Assembly (NCBI GenBank): GCA_937981985.1
Contig: CALJNB010000017.1
Location: forward strand, 147,534-211,533
Direction: 5' to 3'
Length of the DNA stretch: 64,000 nucleotides
Source: an uncultured bacterium
GTDB lineage: Bacteria > Myxococcota_A > Bradymonadia > Bradymonadales > Bradymonadaceae
A program made the translations under genes and the position numbers. Under the pieces are notes generated by a model. That model saw nothing but the letters and a program-made list of their open reading frames with translations. It did no database searches and was not told where the DNA came from. Of this stretch, positions 10,503-18,433 are shown in pieces. How positions within the stretch are numbered: position 1 is the stretch's first letter; every line of letters starts with the position of its first letter.

Positions 10503-10718
10503 TTAGCTTCGCTTAGGCCGACGAAGTGCGACGACAACCCCCAAAATGAGGAACCAGAGTCCTGAAGGGTTTGAATCAGTACTAGAACAACCCGGTCCAC
10601 CTGTAACAATGATATCGCCAGCATTACCAACGCTAACATCCGAATCAAGATTATCCGTTGTTCCGTCACCGTCGGCATCATCGTCAGACAAGTGCGTCAG
10701 ACAAGATATACAATTCAC
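10503..10718 (-). pseudogene. C-terminal remnant of a fourth MYXO-CTERM-like surface protein
   Basis: An open frame of 71 codons carries only the end of the family. From about 10690 inward it reads an Asp-rich DADGDG..DN.DSD repeat, a DIIVTGGPGC linker, a hydrophobic segment LWFLILGVVVAL and RRPKRS. This is nearly the same tail as the intact proteins, but there is no signal peptide or ectodomain. The first dozen residues look unrelated, and at the junction (10683-10704) the 10-mer GTCAGACAAG occurs twice, 12 bases apart. The simplest reading is that the 5' part was deleted. A transcribed tail is possible, but a functional exported protein is not. Confidence 0.7.
10683..10704. repeat. Short direct repeat at the breakpoint of the decayed paralogue
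   Basis: GTCAGACAAG occurs at 10683-10692 and again at 10695-10704. It lies exactly where homology to the intact surface proteins stops, so it could mark the deletion junction. Confidence 0.6.
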
Positions 10719-11309
10719 CAGGAATCGTATCTATTAAACGTATCGATTAAAGCCAGTCCGGTGGACGTTTGATTGGTGAGACCGCGATTTTCGAATTGAG
10801 TTGAAACCCGGATAGTTCTCTCCCGAAGGAATTGCGCTCAGCCACGGTCCGACGGCCGAAATCCCATTCAAAGTAACGAATACATAAATTTTCCTATTTC
10901 TTAATTTAGTAACCTTGTCGCCTAACTTGAGAACTCACTTACTTGCTTCACAATCAAAAACATGAATTGCACTCACTTTGCGCGAAGAAGTTTCATTAAG
11001 GGCCAAATTTTCCCACTGAACCGCTTGATTTTCCAATCCTATTAGTGCAGGTTAGCGACGCTCTTTGAGAGACGGTCGACATGCGTTCCCCCCAGGCCGT
11101 TAGTCAGGTGTATGTTCTATGACTACAGTCGCCTCTTGAAGAGCATTTTTTACACCTAAAATTTGGCGATTTTTCCCCCGCTTTAATTCGTTCAATAATC
11201 GATCTTGAAAACGTCGAATATGTCGCTCGCCTCAGTCTCTCCTGTTCTGAAACGTTGACCTCTCTTTCCAGATTGAGTATTCTCAATAAAACGTCATTTT
11301 CGGATCCAC
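10719..11309. other. Intergenic stretch without a recognisable gene
   Basis: About 590 bases separate the decayed paralogue from the RCC1-repeat lipoprotein. A minus-strand frame covers 11104-11397, but it overlaps the lipoprotein start, has no supportable start signal and resembles no family I know. The stretch may contain decayed upstream sequence of the fourth paralogue and must contain the promoter of the lipoprotein gene. Confidence 0.5.
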
Positions 11310-12536
11310 ATGAAATTTCTATTTCTACTTCTATTTCTTGTGAGCTGTAATCTGAGCGATGAAGCGCCGGGCGTACCAACGGACAAAGAACCTGCAACTG
11401 AAAACGATTTGGGGGCTGAACCGAACTGTTCCGACAAGTTACAAAACGGAACTGAAACGGGGATCGATTGTGGAGGGATTTGCGCTGCGTGCGAGCTCGA
11501 CGATATTTGTGGAGATTCCGTTATCAGCGCTAATGAAGAATGTGACGATGGAAACGCGACTACTGAAACATGCGACTACGGTATGCAATCTTGCATGGTT
11601 TGTAATGCCGAATGCAAAGAAATTTCCGGCACTACACGCTTCTGCGGAAATTCGACCATAGACGGCGATGAAGAATGTGAAGTTGGCGATCTCGGCGGAG
11701 AAACATGTCAAACCCAAGGTTTTAATGCGGGTATATTGGCGTGTACCCAAACCTGTGTTCTTGATCAAAATGGATGTACTAACCGAGAAGTTAGCGCCGG
11801 GGGATATAACTCCTGCAAGCTAAAGATAGATGGGACGCTAGCATGTTGGGGAAGAGAAAACGAGCAGCAGTCCCCGCCGGTTGGAACCTTCGTTCAAGTT
11901 AGCGCCGGGAGGTTTCACTCTTGCGCGCTAAAGGTAGATGGGACGGCAGCATGCTGGGGATTGAATGAGGACGGCCAGTCGACCCCGCCGATTGGAACCT
12001 TTGTTCAAGTTAGCGCAGGGGGGTATCACTCTTGCGGGCTGAAGGTTGATGGGACGTTAGCTTGCTGGGGAAAAAAGAAGTCGACCCCAGTTGGAACCTT
12101 CGTTCAAGTTAGCGCAGGGGGGCTTCACTCTTGCGGGCTGAAGGTAGATGGGACCGTAGCCTGTTGGGGAAGAAATACCGAGGGCCAGTCGACTCCGCCG
12201 CTTGGAACTTTCGTTCAAGTTAGTGCGGGGGGAGATCACGCTTGCGGGTTAAAGGTAGATGGGACCGTAGCCTGTTGGGGAAGAAATATCGATGGTCAGT
12301 CAACCCCTTCGGTTGGCACCTTCATTCAAGTTAGCGCAAAGAGGTATCACACTTGCGCGCTGAGGGTAGATGGGACAGTGGCATGCTGGGGAGGAAATAC
12401 CGATGGCCAATCGACCCCGCCAGTTGGAAGCTTCATTCAAGTTAGCGCAGGGGGGTATCATTCTTGCGGGCTAAAGGTCGATGGGAAGATCGCTTGCTGG
12501 GGAAACGATACCGAGGGTCAGTCTAGTCCCCCCTAA
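11310..12536 (+). CDS. Lipoprotein with Cys-rich modules and seven RCC1-like repeats
   Basis: This is a predicted lipoprotein of 408 residues with lipobox LVSC (Cys13). Residues about 38-155 carry the same NGTETGIDCGG and CGN..IDGDEECE modules (DUF4215 type) as the surface protein at 106-3624. From residue 161 to the end there are seven tandem repeats of about 37 residues with the pattern VSAGGYHSCGLKVDGT.ACWG and GQSTPP.GTF.Q. These are RCC1/BNR-like, the repeat class that forms a seven-bladed propeller. Repeat 3 is four residues short and the last repeat stops after GQSSPP. The lipid anchor replaces the MYXO-CTERM-like tail of the neighbouring family. It probably acts at the cell surface or periplasm in binding; no ligand can be named. 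A weak GGA precedes the ATG. Confidence 0.85.
   Translation: MKFLFLLLFLVSCNLSDEAPGVPTDKEPATENDLGAEPNCSDKLQNGTETGIDCGGICAACELDDICGDSVISANEECDDGNATTETCDYGMQSCMVCNAECKEISGTTRFCGNSTIDGDEECEVGDLGGETCQTQGFNAGILACTQTCVLDQNGCTNREVSAGGYNSCKLKIDGTLACWGRENEQQSPPVGTFVQVSAGRFHSCALKVDGTAACWGLNEDGQSTPPIGTFVQVSAGGYHSCGLKVDGTLACWGKKKSTPVGTFVQVSAGGLHSCGLKVDGTVACWGRNTEGQSTPPLGTFVQVSAGGDHACGLKVDGTVACWGRNIDGQSTPSVGTFIQVSAKRYHTCALRVDGTVACWGGNTDGQSTPPVGSFIQVSAGGYHSCGLKVDGKIACWGNDTEGQSSPP
11790..12533 (+). repeat. Seven tandem ~111-base coding repeats
   Basis: The repeats encode the RCC1-like units. Many units share almost identical DNA (for example the stretch encoding TFVQVSAGG), with one unit shortened by 12 bases. 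Such similarity at DNA level favours expansion or contraction by slippage or recombination. Confidence 0.85.
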
Positions 12537-12649
12537 GCGGCCCAGCTTGGGTTACATTTCAAAGTTATTCGAACCGACATTTCATTTGTTACTTACAATT
12601 TCGACTTTCACCCATGGTTTTTCCTCGACCATAATTTTCAGGTTTTAGG

Positions 12650-14044
12650 GTGACACAGACATATGGATTGATAATCTCCTCTATCTCTCAGTCGTGTGAC
12701 GAAATGACCATCCAGAATTTTCTTAATCGTTTTCAAGATACTCTCAACACAAAAGAAATCATCATCGGACAAGATGTGATTCGAGGGTGCGTTCCTACAC
12801 TAAAAAAATACTTGGGCGACGGACCCTGGCTCGTTTGTGTAGATGAAAACACATGGAAAGTCGCAGGACAAACCTTATCCGAAGCGATGAATAAAGACCA
12901 AATTCAATACTCCAGAGTCGACATTCCCTTTTTCGCACAGCACGAAAAATTCCCTATGTGTGACGACAAGCGCATTGAATGGTTTGAAAAATGCATCGAA
13001 AAATCGGGGGCCAAAGCGGCCATCGCGATTGGTTCTGGGACCATTAACGATGTCGTCAAATTTGCAAGCTTCAAGCATGGCCTACCCATGGCGTGTATAG
13101 CAACCGCACCAAGTATGAACGGATTTACTTCAGGAATTGCGGCCATTCTTTCTAACGGCGTTAAAACAACCCAACCTTGTCTCGCCCCCGTCGTCGTTAT
13201 CGCCGATTTAGATATTCTCGCGAACGCACCACAACGGATGATCCAAAGTGGCCTTGGAGACCTCTTATCAAAACCGGTTTCTAATTCGGACTGGCTCCTT
13301 TCCGCGCGACTGAACGGTACCTTTCATTCCGCCGAAGCAATGGAAATCATTGAAGCCGGTTCGGCGATGTTAAACGATGTCGCGGCCAAGCTACCAAAAT
13401 GTGATATCGAAGCGACCCGAGGACTTGTCGGTTCTTTGATGTTATCAGGGCTCGCGATGAGCGTCGCCGGTTCTTCAAGTCCAGCAAGCGGCGGCGAACA
13501 TCTTATAAGTCACTACATCGATATGACCGCCCACGCCTTTGGACAAAGTTATGATTTTCATGGTTGCCAAGTCGGCGTTGGAACACTTGTAACCGCCTAT
13601 CTCTATGAAAAATTATGGGCTTTAGATCCTGCAGAAATCGATATCGATGCTTGTGTAAAAGCTGTGGAAAACTGGGACACTCGCGCGGACCAGCTTAAAG
13701 AAAGATTCGGAACGTTATTTAGCGCCGTTGAAAAACACGCGAAACCGGCGCATCCCACCGACGCTATTTTAAAAGCACGCTTAGAAAAACTAGTCGCAAA
13801 TTGGGACGCAATAAAAGCAGACGTCAACACCACCTTGCGCACGCGAAAAAGTATTGAAGATGAATTATTGGCGGCCAATTGCCCCGTTCGATTTAAAGAT
13901 ATTGGCATCGAGCGCAAACGATCTCTGGAAGCCATTACCTTCTCAAAAGACATTCGAAATCGATACACGATACTTCATTTGGCGTGGGAACTTGGACATC
14001 TAGAAACTTGGGCAGAAGAAGCACTTGAAGTCATGTTCGAATAA
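12650..14044 (+). CDS. sn-glycerol-1-phosphate dehydrogenase (AraM/EgsA family)
   Basis: The predicted enzyme reduces dihydroxyacetone phosphate to sn-glycerol-1-phosphate with NAD(P)H, a metal-dependent cytoplasmic enzyme of the iron-containing alcohol dehydrogenase superfamily. The signatures are GSGTINDVVKFASF (nucleotide binding), TAPSMNGFTS, GLGDLLSKP..N.DW with the conserved Asp, PASGGEHLISHYIDM with metal-binding His, and a later FHG.QVGVG His. The length of 464 residues exceeds the roughly 400 of B. subtilis AraM; the extra part is C-terminal. The GTG start used here has AGG upstream. ATG at 12704 gives an N-terminus like B. subtilis AraM and is an equally good choice. The next gene overlaps its end, so they form an operon. 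The enzyme makes the glycerol phosphate stereoisomer typical of archaeal lipids, which is uncommon in Gram-negative bacteria. Confidence 0.85.
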   Translation: MTQTYGLIISSISQSCDEMTIQNFLNRFQDTLNTKEIIIGQDVIRGCVPTLKKYLGDGPWLVCVDENTWKVAGQTLSEAMNKDQIQYSRVDIPFFAQHEKFPMCDDKRIEWFEKCIEKSGAKAAIAIGSGTINDVVKFASFKHGLPMACIATAPSMNGFTSGIAAILSNGVKTTQPCLAPVVVIADLDILANAPQRMIQSGLGDLLSKPVSNSDWLLSARLNGTFHSAEAMEIIEAGSAMLNDVAAKLPKCDIEATRGLVGSLMLSGLAMSVAGSSSPASGGEHLISHYIDMTAHAFGQSYDFHGCQVGVGTLVTAYLYEKLWALDPAEIDIDACVKAVENWDTRADQLKERFGTLFSAVEKHAKPAHPTDAILKARLEKLVANWDAIKADVNTTLRTRKSIEDELLAANCPVRFKDIGIERKRSLEAITFSKDIRNRYTILHLAWELGHLETWAEEALEVMFE

Positions 14045-14966
14045 TTTGAAAAACCCAAAACCTCCCTTTTTAGGAATTGATCTCGGCCTTCGCTACATGA
14101 TGGAGGCAGCGTTCTTCTTCAGCATGATGAGCGCGTTTGTAAAATTCGCCGGACAAACCATGCCAGTAGAAATTCTTGTCTTTGCAAGAACAATCATGGC
14201 TTTGGTTTTAAGTTACGCACTCATACGTAGACAAAATATAAGCCCCTGGGGAAATAATAAAAAACTGCTCGCGTTGAGAGGATTGCTGGGAACCGGTGGT
14301 CTTACCTTGCTTTATTACGCGATAACGAAAATGCCCCTCGGGGACGCAACCGTAATTCAATACACAAACCCAGTTTTCGTCGCCATCGGTGCAGCTATCT
14401 TTCTCAAAGAGAAGTTAAACCCAAAAGTTTTGTTCGCAGCAATCGTCTCCTTTTTGGGTGTCGTAATGATTGCCAAACCGAGCTTCCTTTTTCCGAGCAA
14501 TGCGATTCAGAATGCCGAAACGAATGTTGCTTGGATTGCTTTTGCTGGAGCTTTATTTGCGGCGGCAGCGTACGTTACCGTAAGAAAACTGGGAGAAAGT
14601 GAAGAACCCATCGTTATCGTTTTTTGGTTTCCACTCATCTCTCTACCGCTTTTACTACCCTTTGCTGTCGCCACCAAATTCATTCCAAACTTGTGGGAAC
14701 TCTTCATCTTACTCGTCATAGGAGTACTTGCTCAAATCGCCCAGGTCCGCATGACTCAGGGTCTAAAAATGGAACGCGCCGCAAAAGCAATTTCGATTAC
14801 CTACCTCCAAGTCGTCTTCGCTTTTCTCTGGGGGCTTCTCTTTTTTAGCGAGGTTCCGTCGCTAACGACGATCGTCGGCGCCGTAGTGATTGTTCTCATG
14901 ATCATTTGGATATCCAGCAAGCCCAAAACGCCGGCTAGAAGTGAAATCAGTAAAGGCGAACAATAA
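14025..14966 (+). CDS. EamA-family (DMT superfamily) inner-membrane transporter
   Basis: This is a predicted ten-helix membrane transporter of the drug/metabolite transporter superfamily with two EamA repeats (about residues 20-150 and 170-300). The family motif region LLGTGGLTLLYYAI..MPLGDATVIQYTNPVFVAI is clear in the first half. Family members export small metabolites; the substrate is not predictable here. TTG at 14025 or TTG at 14046 are possible starts, both overlapping or touching the stop of the G1P dehydrogenase, so translation is probably coupled. Its 3' end overlaps the convergent gene at 14947 by 20 bases. Confidence 0.85.
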   Translation: MKSCSNNLKNPKPPFLGIDLGLRYMMEAAFFFSMMSAFVKFAGQTMPVEILVFARTIMALVLSYALIRRQNISPWGNNKKLLALRGLLGTGGLTLLYYAITKMPLGDATVIQYTNPVFVAIGAAIFLKEKLNPKVLFAAIVSFLGVVMIAKPSFLFPSNAIQNAETNVAWIAFAGALFAAAAYVTVRKLGESEEPIVIVFWFPLISLPLLLPFAVATKFIPNLWELFILLVIGVLAQIAQVRMTQGLKMERAAKAISITYLQVVFAFLWGLLFFSEVPSLTTIVGAVVIVLMIIWISSKPKTPARSEISKGEQ

Positions 14967-15771
14967 CGCCGCCATTTATAACTGCGGTAAAAGCCATCTC
15001 CTCAGTATGCGTATAAGTTGAAACGCGTGCGCGCAACGAAATACCTACATCTTCACCCACGTCATATTGTACATCTGCGTCTAAATAAATGACCGCTCCG
15101 GAATTTGGAGAGTACGCTGAATCAACAAAAACATCTGGGCCACCTCCGATTGCGATGTCGTATTCACCACTAGGAAAATCCCCACCGAGCGCTATGAACC
15201 CACCAGGTGCGGCGATTATGGGATCCGCTGAATTGGGATCTTCGCGGGGATCAAACTCTTCCAAGTCTCCGGAAAAAAGAGCCAAGTCGAAAAATACAAA
15301 CTCAGCGACAAAACCAATACCAGCAGTTAAACGTAGAGGGCTTTCGTCATCGAAAGGAAAGACTGTAAAAGTCTGACCCAAACGAAACATTATGGGTTCA
15401 ATATAGGCTCCATATTGTAAGGGTGAATTTATCCCTTCGAAAAAATTGAAAGCCGATCGAACACCTAAAATCTCCTCTTGGAAATAATAGAACAGATAAT
15501 CCAAACCTCCGATAAAGGCAGGAAGTCTTAAATCGAAATAGGCACTATTATTTTTAAATCGTAGACCGGTGTCGAAGTAGAAAAAGGGACGCCCTTGATT
15601 ACTTCCAATCAATGCCGATGCCATAAATCCAAGGCGCAATCCTAGAGAATCTTTGAGAGGAATAAGGGTTGGTGACGGAGGAATGTCGTTGAATTCAGGT
15701 TCTGCAAAAGCGTTCGAACCCTCCGACAAAGTCACGATAAAGCTTAATAAAAATACTAATAATAACTTCAT
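14947..15771 (-). CDS. Putative outer-membrane beta-barrel protein
   Basis: This is an exported protein of about 274 residues. The signal peptide (MKLLLVFLLSFIVTLSEGS) ends near AFAEP. The mature part alternates hydrophobic and polar residues, contains many Gly and aromatic residues, and ends in VIVRLY with a terminal aromatic residue, as many outer-membrane barrels do. I do not recognise the family. ATG at 15771 is favoured because GGAG lies six bases upstream; ATG at 15774 is also possible. The ribosome binding site directly follows a perfect 12-bp hairpin and eight T residues, so the gene may be controlled by premature termination in its leader. Convergent with the EamA gene. Confidence 0.7.
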   Translation of the reverse strand: MKLLLVFLLSFIVTLSEGSNAFAEPEFNDIPPSPTLIPLKDSLGLRLGFMASALIGSNQGRPFFYFDTGLRFKNNSAYFDLRLPAFIGGLDYLFYYFQEEILGVRSAFNFFEGINSPLQYGAYIEPIMFRLGQTFTVFPFDDESPLRLTAGIGFVAEFVFFDLALFSGDLEEFDPREDPNSADPIIAAPGGFIALGGDFPSGEYDIAIGGGPDVFVDSAYSPNSGAVIYLDADVQYDVGEDVGISLRARVSTYTHTEEMAFTAVINGGVIVRLY

Positions 15772-15781
15772 CATAATCTCC

Positions 15782-15817
15782 AAAAAAAAGAAAGGTGAAC
15801 GTAAACGTTCACCTTTC
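15782..15817 (-). terminator. Perfect 12-bp terminator-like hairpin abutting a ribosome binding site
   Basis: On the minus strand GAAAGGTGAACG (15817-15806) and its exact complement (15801-15790) enclose a 4-base loop and are followed by eight T. The next bases are GGAG and the start of the outer-membrane protein gene. It can end transcripts of the upstream RNA or act as an attenuator of the downstream gene; no promoter fits between hairpin and gene. Confidence 0.8.
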
Positions 15818-15970
15818 GATCAAACCGCAGCGCCGGTCTTGAAAATTGACCTTTAGTCCCTGGATTTACCAAGGTGGGGACCATATAGTATCAGCCTGTG
15901 GTCCCGAACGAATCGGGCATTACAATTTGATACCAGTGACGAACCCCTATTTTTAATTTAAGGGGAAAAA
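15818..15970 (-). ncRNA. Candidate structured RNA or leader upstream of the hairpin
   Basis: The minus strand can form several helices before the strong hairpin at 15790-15817. These are GGGACCA with TGGTCCC (15899-15905 with 15877-15883), the competing helix CCCGA with TCGGG (15913-15917 with 15903-15907), ACCTT with AAGGT around 15850-15875, and GGTC with GACC around 15836-15853. The first two exclude each other because they share three bases. I could not match it to 6S, SRP, tmRNA or a known riboswitch. It may be a small RNA or the 5' leader of the gene at 14947-15771. Confidence 0.3.
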
Positions 15971-16073
15971 ACGTCATATCTCACGAACGCCTCAGAAAGA
16001 CTAAGTCCAGTTTAGCGCATCTGAAAAAGAAAAAAAGCGAAAAATAAAATTCATGTTCTTAGCGCTTAAAACC

Positions 16074-17810
16074 TTAAGGAACGCCACCATAGGTTAAATC
16101 AAGCGTTAGGTTTTTAGCTGCATCTTTTTTGAATCGAACCCACTTCCCTTGTTTCGCTCTGTTAATGCTGGCGATGTCCGAATCATGATTTTTAATCACT
16201 TCGTTGTAGATCGCTTTGGCGGAACCGCGTTGGCCTTGTAAGTCTAAAGCCCATCCTAAATATAGTGTAATTTCCGCCTTACGCGCCAAACGAGAACTCA
16301 TGTCACGTGCACGACGAAAAGCGCCCTCTGCCCGACGCCCATTTCCAACTTTCAAGGAAAGCAAACCAGCGATAACCTGCAAAGCGGGATCGTCAGGTGC
16401 TAACGCGATCGCATGTTCAATCAAAACGAGTTTTCGTTTCGTTGGCATCCCCGCCAAAGAACCCACAAGCGCTTCCTGATATAAGGCAAACGCTTTCCCT
16501 TCAGGTTTTTCCCGCCAGCCCGAAAAGGTCTCAAAAGGTGCGTGGGTTCGATCGGGTTTTCCAGACCCCGGCTTTTCACCAAGAGTGAACGGAACAAACC
16601 ATCCGCGACTCGTCGGAGCGCCTCCCGCGGAAACCCAAACCCGACGATGTTCGGGTTCAAAAACAACACTCGCCACACTCATCGGAGTTAGAATCGATGG
16701 ACCTAAAATACGACTCTTACCTGTTTGCGGGTCAACCGAATCACCTAGAATTTTCGCCATCGCTTGAACCGTGCCGTTTTCAGGCGAAGTTACGCAGGTC
16801 GCAACCCTATTTTGCCGGGCATAATTACAACGACGATATTCAGGATAATAATCAATTTCGGTGTCTTTAAGATTCTCTCCCCAATACACGTTGGCGTAAC
16901 CGAGAGCATTTTGATCGGGATGAATCCACGACAGATTTTCTTTGCCTGCAGCAACTTCAAAAACCGCGGCTTTACCTGTGTCACCTTCGGACATGATGTA
17001 AGTCCAGCCACCAAAGGGAGGAAAGTCTTTTAGAATTTCAACGGCCTCTTCTATATTTCGCGCATATTTGGCGACTTGTTCACCAGCAACTCCAACAGGC
17101 ACGCCACACATATCAAAGGTGTCTGGGAAATGCTGATGAACCACAAAAGTCAAGCCGGCGCGATTCATAAAAGTCACGCCGCCACCAATAGTTCCGGCAC
17201 TGCCTACTCCGACATAATCCATTCCATCTTTCGGATTATAGAACGTCACCGTCGCGTGTTTGTCCCAATAACCCATTCCAAAATAATCAAAATTTCGCGC
17301 ATGAAGCGTTGTAGTAGATCGAGGTGGAACAGAAATAGCGCTCGTACATCCAAAAACAGGCATTCCCCCCAGACCTTGGGCTGGAGGACGCTTGAGAAAC
17401 TTATAATAGGTTCCTAAAATCCAAAGAAAAGTTTCAGGCGCAAGAACGGCCTTGTACATTTGCGATTTTGGAAATTCTGCCGCCTCAGCGAACGCTTCTA
17501 AACCTTCCCTAAAACGCGGTGTAATATTGGATTGCAAACGCGCAGTTACCGTCTCAAACAAACCCCAATTTATCGTACGCGCTAAACGTCTCATCGGAGA
17601 ATTTAATAAGGTTTTTTCAATATACTCCGAGAAAAAGGGAAGTGTTCCATCGTGAATTTCGTCTTTTAAACGGGTTCCCATCTGGGTCGCCATTTCATTA
17701 AAAGTTCCTTCAACATTGAGAACAAGTAAATCGCCAAGGGGGGAAATCACACGACCATTCTGGCCGTTGTTTTCGTCAATAATCGAACAAGGAGACGCAT
17801 CAGTCCACAT
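16074..17810 (-). CDS. C45-family Ntn hydrolase / acyltransferase with C-terminal TPR-like region
   Basis: This is a predicted autoproteolytic N-terminal nucleophile hydrolase of the peptidase C45 (acyl-CoA:6-aminopenicillanic acid acyltransferase-like) family, 578 residues. The nucleophile is probably Cys155 in FGCTSAI, followed by the family motif LHARNFDYFG and GVGSAGTIGG, VTFMN.AGL. Activation normally involves cleavage just before this Cys, which would release a propeptide of about 154 residues. Residues about 440-570 are extra relative to the core family and look like TPR-type helical repeats (LALAPDDPALQVIAGLLSLKVG). No signal peptide is evident. The ATG start lacks a clear Shine-Dalgarno sequence. 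Amide or ester substrates are unknown. The gene stands alone between the candidate RNA and the Asp23 operon. Confidence 0.75.
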   Translation of the reverse strand: MWTDASPCSIIDENNGQNGRVISPLGDLLVLNVEGTFNEMATQMGTRLKDEIHDGTLPFFSEYIEKTLLNSPMRRLARTINWGLFETVTARLQSNITPRFREGLEAFAEAAEFPKSQMYKAVLAPETFLWILGTYYKFLKRPPAQGLGGMPVFGCTSAISVPPRSTTTLHARNFDYFGMGYWDKHATVTFYNPKDGMDYVGVGSAGTIGGGVTFMNRAGLTFVVHQHFPDTFDMCGVPVGVAGEQVAKYARNIEEAVEILKDFPPFGGWTYIMSEGDTGKAAVFEVAAGKENLSWIHPDQNALGYANVYWGENLKDTEIDYYPEYRRCNYARQNRVATCVTSPENGTVQAMAKILGDSVDPQTGKSRILGPSILTPMSVASVVFEPEHRRVWVSAGGAPTSRGWFVPFTLGEKPGSGKPDRTHAPFETFSGWREKPEGKAFALYQEALVGSLAGMPTKRKLVLIEHAIALAPDDPALQVIAGLLSLKVGNGRRAEGAFRRARDMSSRLARKAEITLYLGWALDLQGQRGSAKAIYNEVIKNHDSDIASINRAKQGKWVRFKKDAAKNLTLDLTYGGVP

Positions 17811-17908
17811 AGTAAAAAACCTTCTAATTTGATCGCGGTCAGCCTATCAGATGCGAGGCCGTTTTCATAAGCTCACTTCCCTTCACCCCCCAAAATGATT
17901 TTAAGAAA

Positions 17909-18433
17909 TCAGGTAGAAGCCCGGTGGTCAGAATCGGCGCTCAAAAAAATCGATAGCTCTTTAACGTCCAGAAAACGTAATTCAAAACCCCATTCCTTTA
18001 TACGGGGTTTGAAGTCGAACGAGGGCTCGTTCGTAAACGCGTCCGTCAATACAACCATTTCGCATCCCATTCGACCCAAGTCTTTTATGGTTGGAAGTAA
18101 GGTACTCAAGTCGGGTGCGATCAAATAGACCAAAGATTGTTCGGTCATCCATTCGGGTGCAGCTATATCATGCACGATCGAATCGCCTTGGCGTCCGTTC
18201 GCGAAATATTGCGCACTATTAGAGCTTAGGAAGGGAATATCGAACTGGGTCGCCAGATCTTTCACGCAAAAAAGAACAACAAGTTGTTGTTCACTCACCG
18301 TCGGATCTAAAAAATCCATCGCCACAATCATATTCCGTCGAGATTCATAAACGACCGATGATGATTGCTCACTGAGATCATGAAAGGGATTCAGTTCTTC
18401 TAAATCAATTTCGAAAATTTGAGTCAGTCTCAT
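17909..18433 (-). CDS. Unknown protein, last gene of the Asp23/AmaP operon
   Basis: A protein of about 174 residues that I do not recognise. The start is ATG at 18433, which overlaps the TGA stop of the gene before it (ATGA), showing translational coupling. It has no signal peptide or membrane segment. The strand pattern MIVAMDFLDP, LVVLFCVKD, SLVYLIAPDLS, EMVVLTDAF and FELRFLDV suggests an alpha/beta fold, perhaps a divergent von Willebrand A or DUF58-like domain; that is only a guess from secondary-structure rhythm. Confidence 0.6.
   Translation of the reverse strand: MRLTQIFEIDLEELNPFHDLSEQSSSVVYESRRNMIVAMDFLDPTVSEQQLVVLFCVKDLATQFDIPFLSSNSAQYFANGRQGDSIVHDIAAPEWMTEQSLVYLIAPDLSTLLPTIKDLGRMGCEMVVLTDAFTNEPSFDFKPRIKEWGFELRFLDVKELSIFLSADSDHRAST

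Noticed and set aside
11104-11397. Minus-strand open frame of 97 codons upstream of the RCC1-like lipoprotein
   Set aside because: It overlaps the lipoprotein start, has no family resemblance and no convincing ribosome binding site.
11790-12533. Tandem repeats that might suggest a CRISPR array
   Set aside because: The repeats are in frame, encode RCC1-like units and have no unrelated spacers.
15818-16073. tRNA, 6S RNA or SRP RNA
   Set aside because: No tRNA cloverleaf with the T-loop consensus, no SRP GGAA/GNAR-type loop and no 6S-like long bubble stem could be drawn.
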